In this document: one piece after another, positions 15,476 through 18,337 of the stretch
How the letters are laid out: each line of letters opens with the position of its first letter
Position numbering within the stretch: the stretch's first letter is position 1
Assembly: GCA_044222395.1 (NCBI GenBank)
Contig: JBGANK010000061.1
Coordinates: forward strand, 1 to 18,337
Source: JAEUMD01 sp044222395
GTDB lineage: Bacteria > Pseudomonadota > Alphaproteobacteria > Rhizobiales > Hyphomicrobiaceae
Reading direction: 5' to 3'
Length of the DNA stretch: 18,337 nt
The notes under the pieces: generated by a model
Seen by the model: the letters and a program-made list of their open reading frames with translations, nothing else
Databases searched by the model: none
Told to the model about the DNA's origin: nothing
Program-made: the position numbers and the translations under genes

Positions 15476-18145
15476 TCAGCTGCGCGTCCACGGGACAATT
15501 TGCAGACGCGTGCCGCCAAGGCTCGCAAAGGTAGCGGCGTGACATGTAAAGACGATCACCTGATGCTGGGACGCCGCCGTTTCCAGCGCTGAGAACATCC
15601 TGGCGATGCGCGCATCGTCTGAGTAGACGAGAGCATCATCGAGTATCACGGGAGCCGGGTTGCCCGATTCCGCCAACAGGCGTGCGAAGCCGAGACGCAC
15701 CAGCACGGCCAACTGCTCGCGCGTGCCGTCACTCAGAAGGTCGACCGGCTCGTTGCTGCCGCGACGGACTAACGCCTCGACGCCGAAGCTTTCGTTGAAG
15801 ACCACCTCGGCATCGGGAAAGACCTGGCTCAGATAGGGTTCAAGCCGCCGCATCACAGGTGCCAGAAACTTGGAGCGGCTGTCCGTCTCGACCGACGCCA
15901 ACGTATCGGCAAGAAGCTCCAGGGCGGCGATCTGATGCTCGTGATGTGCGATCTCGCGATCGAGCGCGGCGATCTCGCCAGCAAGCCGCGCGATGTTGGG
16001 ACCTATTTCGGCCTCGCCTGAGGCTTTGATCTCGCCTTCGAGAGCGGCAATCTCCTGCACCATGCGCGCGGCAGCGGCGTCGGCGCGGTCGTGGTCCGCT
16101 GCAGCATCATCGCGTTCCCGCAGCAGCGCTCTGATGTGATCGGCGGAGGGGGCAGCTGCTTCCTGCGCAAGCCGCTCTCGCGTGGCCACGTCGACAGCCT
16201 TTGACTTTTCATCAGCGATTGCAGCCAGCCGGTCGCGTTCGGCGGGGCGCGCTGCTGCCGCACCAAGCGATGTGTCGAGTTCCTTCAAGTGACGCTCGAT
16301 TTGCCTGTGGCGCTCAGTCCGCGCAATGCGGGCGTTGTCGAGACGAGCCTGCTCGGCCAGCACCGCGTCGCGCGTGGCCCGCGCCGCAGCGAGATGTTCG
16401 GTGGTGTCCGCGGGCCTGTCACTGCTGTCGCCTGCGGCGATCGCGGCGAGCGATTCGTCCAGTGCTGCGAGCATGCGTTCTTCAGTGGCAATTGCGACAT
16501 CGAAGGCGTCGAGCCCCGACGGGGCGACGGCCGAAACCTTGGATTTGAGCGCCAGCAACTCGTCGGAAAGCTTGGCGCGTGCGTCGGCCAATGCCTGGGC
16601 CTGCGACGGCTCCTTCACGCCAAGCTCTTCCAACGTGCGGGCGAGTGCCGCGCCGGCACGTTGAGCCGCCGTCTGGCGCGCAACCCGCTCGTCGGCGTCG
16701 GGCGGCACAATCGTGAAACGGCCGATGCCGTCGATCTCGACCGTGGTGATGCGATCGACTGGGACCTTGCCGTCCTGCGCGGCGGGCTTGCCGTTGATAT
16801 GGACGCGGCTCGCCGCTTCAGGATGCAATGCAAATGCAAGGTCGGCGGCGGCCGGCATCGCTGCGCGTTCAGCTGCGATGGCTGCTTGCTGCGAAGCCTC
16901 CGTCAACAGGCGCAGCCGCTTCGGCGTCGCCGGATTTTCTTCGAGCGCCTCTTCCAATCGCACGATCGCCTTCAGGGCTTCAGCGACCGAATCGCGCGTC
17001 TTTCTTGATTCCACGATCGACATCTGCAAGGCGCGCCGCTCCCGCTCACGCGCGGCTGCGGTCACTCTGGCCTGCTGCTTCTGCTCCAGGTCGCGGATGT
17101 CCTGTTCGACCAGTGCCAGCCGCCGTTCGGTATCCTCGCGCGTAGCCGTGGACTGGCTTGCTTCAGTGTTCAAGCGGTCCTGCTCGGCGATCAGCGCGGT
17201 CCACTCGTCAAGCGCCTTGCCATAGCGCTGAAGACGATCGCGCGCCTGTTCGTGAGCTAGCCGTGCCGTCTCTTCCCGACTGAGGGCATGCGCCAGCGCG
17301 GTCGCGCTCTTTTCCGCTTCGGCTGCTGCGGCGGCTGCCTTCTGTGCCTTGTCCTTCTTTGCCGCCAGGATCGACGGCGAGGCTTCATCGCGTTGCCGCG
17401 TGACGAGGTCGGCAAGCCGATCGAGGCGGGCCGCAGCTTTCGCACGCTCACTCGCTGCATGAGCGCGCTCATCGGTCAGTTTCTGCCGAAGCGTCACGGC
17501 ATCGTCAAAGCGCGAGCCCTTCTTTGGCAGCTTCTTCTTGGGTTGCAGATACGTATTGATCTCTTCTTTTACGCGCGCAGCAATGTTCCGCGTCAACTGG
17601 CCACCGGCCACCGCGTCGATCTCGGCAGCAATCGCGCTGCGCAGCGTAGCTCGCTCGCCGCGATCGGCAGCTTTGCGCCTGTCGTGGTCATAGTCAGGGG
17701 CCGGAACGCGCAGCGAGTGCTGCTGGGCGACCCACAACAAGCTGAACCGGCCGGCCCCTGCTCCGGCTGATGCAGTGCCCAGCAGGCGCGCAAGTTCGGT
17801 CTCCGCATCCGAGCCGCGCGCAATGATACGCCCGGCATCCAGATCTGAGAGCTCGGCCTTGCGACCGTTGCCATATTGCTTGGCAATCCGCCAGCGCCGG
17901 CCGCCAGCCTCAAAGTCGACCTCGATCCGGGGCGTGCCGCCTTGCCCGCGCGGCGCCAGCGCGTCGATCAGCTGTCCGGTCGATTTGTGGCTGGTCTGGA
18001 GGGCCGTACCAATGGCGCGAAACAGCGTCGACTTGCCCAGCTCGTTGGCGCCGACCAACACATCGAGCGAGCCGGACAACCCTTCGACGGCGACCGGCTC
18101 GCGGAACAACCCCAGCTCGGCCACACGGAGTGCGCGAATCTTCAT
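15476..18145 (-). CDS. SbcC/YhaN-like SMC-type ATPase of a putative DNA repair nuclease complex
   Basis: This 889-residue protein has the Rad50/SMC architecture. The N-terminal ATPase half carries Walker A GANELGKST (32-40) and a Q-loop near LLWVAQQHSL (136-145). Long Ala/Glu/Arg-rich coiled coils cover about 215-430 and 485-770. The C-terminal half has the signature region LLSDGTREQL (803-812), Walker B VILDD (833-837) and the H-loop His869. The turn between the coils has no CxxC zinc hook. The only Cys lies at 868. A beta-rich insertion at about 432-482 (RVHINGKP, TTVEIDGIGRFTIVPP) sits there instead, which suggests the YhaN branch, although YhaN is usually longer. Such ATPases pair with a Mre11/SbcD-like nuclease to process DNA ends. 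The start at 18145 overlaps the upstream gene by ATGA, so the two are translationally coupled. Confidence 0.88.
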   Translation of the reverse strand: MKIRALRVAELGLFREPVAVEGLSGSLDVLVGANELGKSTLFRAIGTALQTSHKSTGQLIDALAPRGQGGTPRIEVDFEAGGRRWRIAKQYGNGRKAELSDLDAGRIIARGSDAETELARLLGTASAGAGAGRFSLLWVAQQHSLRVPAPDYDHDRRKAADRGERATLRSAIAAEIDAVAGGQLTRNIAARVKEEINTYLQPKKKLPKKGSRFDDAVTLRQKLTDERAHAASERAKAAARLDRLADLVTRQRDEASPSILAAKKDKAQKAAAAAAEAEKSATALAHALSREETARLAHEQARDRLQRYGKALDEWTALIAEQDRLNTEASQSTATREDTERRLALVEQDIRDLEQKQQARVTAAARERERRALQMSIVESRKTRDSVAEALKAIVRLEEALEENPATPKRLRLLTEASQQAAIAAERAAMPAAADLAFALHPEAASRVHINGKPAAQDGKVPVDRITTVEIDGIGRFTIVPPDADERVARQTAAQRAGAALARTLEELGVKEPSQAQALADARAKLSDELLALKSKVSAVAPSGLDAFDVAIATEERMLAALDESLAAIAAGDSSDRPADTTEHLAAARATRDAVLAEQARLDNARIARTERHRQIERHLKELDTSLGAAAARPAERDRLAAIADEKSKAVDVATRERLAQEAAAPSADHIRALLRERDDAAADHDRADAAAARMVQEIAALEGEIKASGEAEIGPNIARLAGEIAALDREIAHHEHQIAALELLADTLASVETDSRSKFLAPVMRRLEPYLSQVFPDAEVVFNESFGVEALVRRGSNEPVDLLSDGTREQLAVLVRLGFARLLAESGNPAPVILDDALVYSDDARIARMFSALETAASQHQVIVFTCHAATFASLGGTRLQIVPWTRS

Positions 18146-18337
18146 GCGCCCTCCCCGGCTTCGGCGCGGGCGAAGTCGATCAGCCGAAGCAAGGCGGTGC
18201 GCGCGATGGCCCGTTGTTTTGAAGCGGCTGCGGGTTCTTGCTCATCGCGTGGCCCTGTGGGGCCCGGGGCTGAAGTACGCGCCAATGCATCGAGCCGCTC
18301 GATCACTGCGCGGAGTTCAGGATCGGTTCCAGCCAGT
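18142..18337 (-). CDS. 3' end of the gene upstream of the SMC-like ATPase, probably an SbcD/YhaO-like nuclease (partial)
   Basis: The last 64 codons of a gene read in from the right edge, ending in a helix-like sequence LLRLIDFARAEAGEGA and a TGA that overlaps the ATPase start. No catalytic motif is visible, because a metallophosphoesterase domain would lie at the N-terminal end outside the window. Calling it the nuclease partner rests only on context: SbcC/YhaN-like ATPase genes are nearly always preceded or followed by their SbcD/YhaO nuclease, and the ATGA overlap shows tight coupling. The visible tail is Ala/Arg/Glu-rich, with a Pro-rich stretch in the middle. Confidence 0.6.
   Translation of the reverse strand, partial: LAGTDPELRAVIERLDALARTSAPGPTGPRDEQEPAAASKQRAIARTALLRLIDFARAEAGEGA

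Overview
This GC-rich window looks like the chromosome of an alphaproteobacterium, most likely of the Rhizobiales/Hyphomicrobiales. The evidence is the suf operon layout (Rrf2/IscR-type regulator, IscS-like cysteine desulfurase, sufB, small two-helix membrane protein, sufC), a palindromic repeat of the kind scattered through Bradyrhizobium-like genomes, and an anmK/tyrS head-to-head pair. Genus is not resolved. No rRNA, tRNA, CRISPR array, phage or insertion sequence was found.

Region 1 (1-3916, minus strand) is the proximal part of a suf iron-sulfur cluster assembly operon. In transcription order it holds an IscR-like regulator, a class-I cysteine desulfurase overlapping it by ATGA, sufB, a 111-residue membrane protein and sufC, which runs off the left edge. 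A REP-like palindrome sits between sufB and the membrane protein. Region 2 (3917-4449) is a 533-base divergent intergenic region with a 7-3-7 interrupted palindrome resembling the Irr box (iron control element), a plausible iron-responsive operator for the suf operon.

Region 3 (4450-7442, plus strand) encodes a small alpha/beta hydrolase with a long Arg/Glu-rich tail, then two paralogous membrane-anchored M28 zinc peptidases in tandem. Region 4 (7493-9958) has anmK (peptidoglycan recycling, minus) and tyrS (plus), divergent across 84 bases. The S4-domain end of tyrS uses different, AT-richer codons from the rest of the gene.

Region 5 (9984-13649, minus) is one large YhdP/AsmA-like envelope protein. 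It is divergent from a Bcp/PrxQ peroxiredoxin (14025-14498, plus). After a 355-base gap with a strong hairpin comes a bactofilin gene (14854-15393, plus).

Region 6 (15476-18337, minus) is a two-gene unit: an SbcC/YhaN-like SMC-type ATPase without a zinc hook, overlapped by ATGA with the 3' end of an upstream gene that is probably its SbcD/YhaO-like nuclease partner.

Most of the window is housekeeping: Fe-S assembly, translation, cell-wall recycling, envelope maintenance and DNA repair. I found no clearly new multi-gene system. The best leads are the putative Irr box, the small membrane protein inside the suf operon, the mosaic end of tyrS, the tandem M28 pair and the hairpin ahead of the bactofilin gene.
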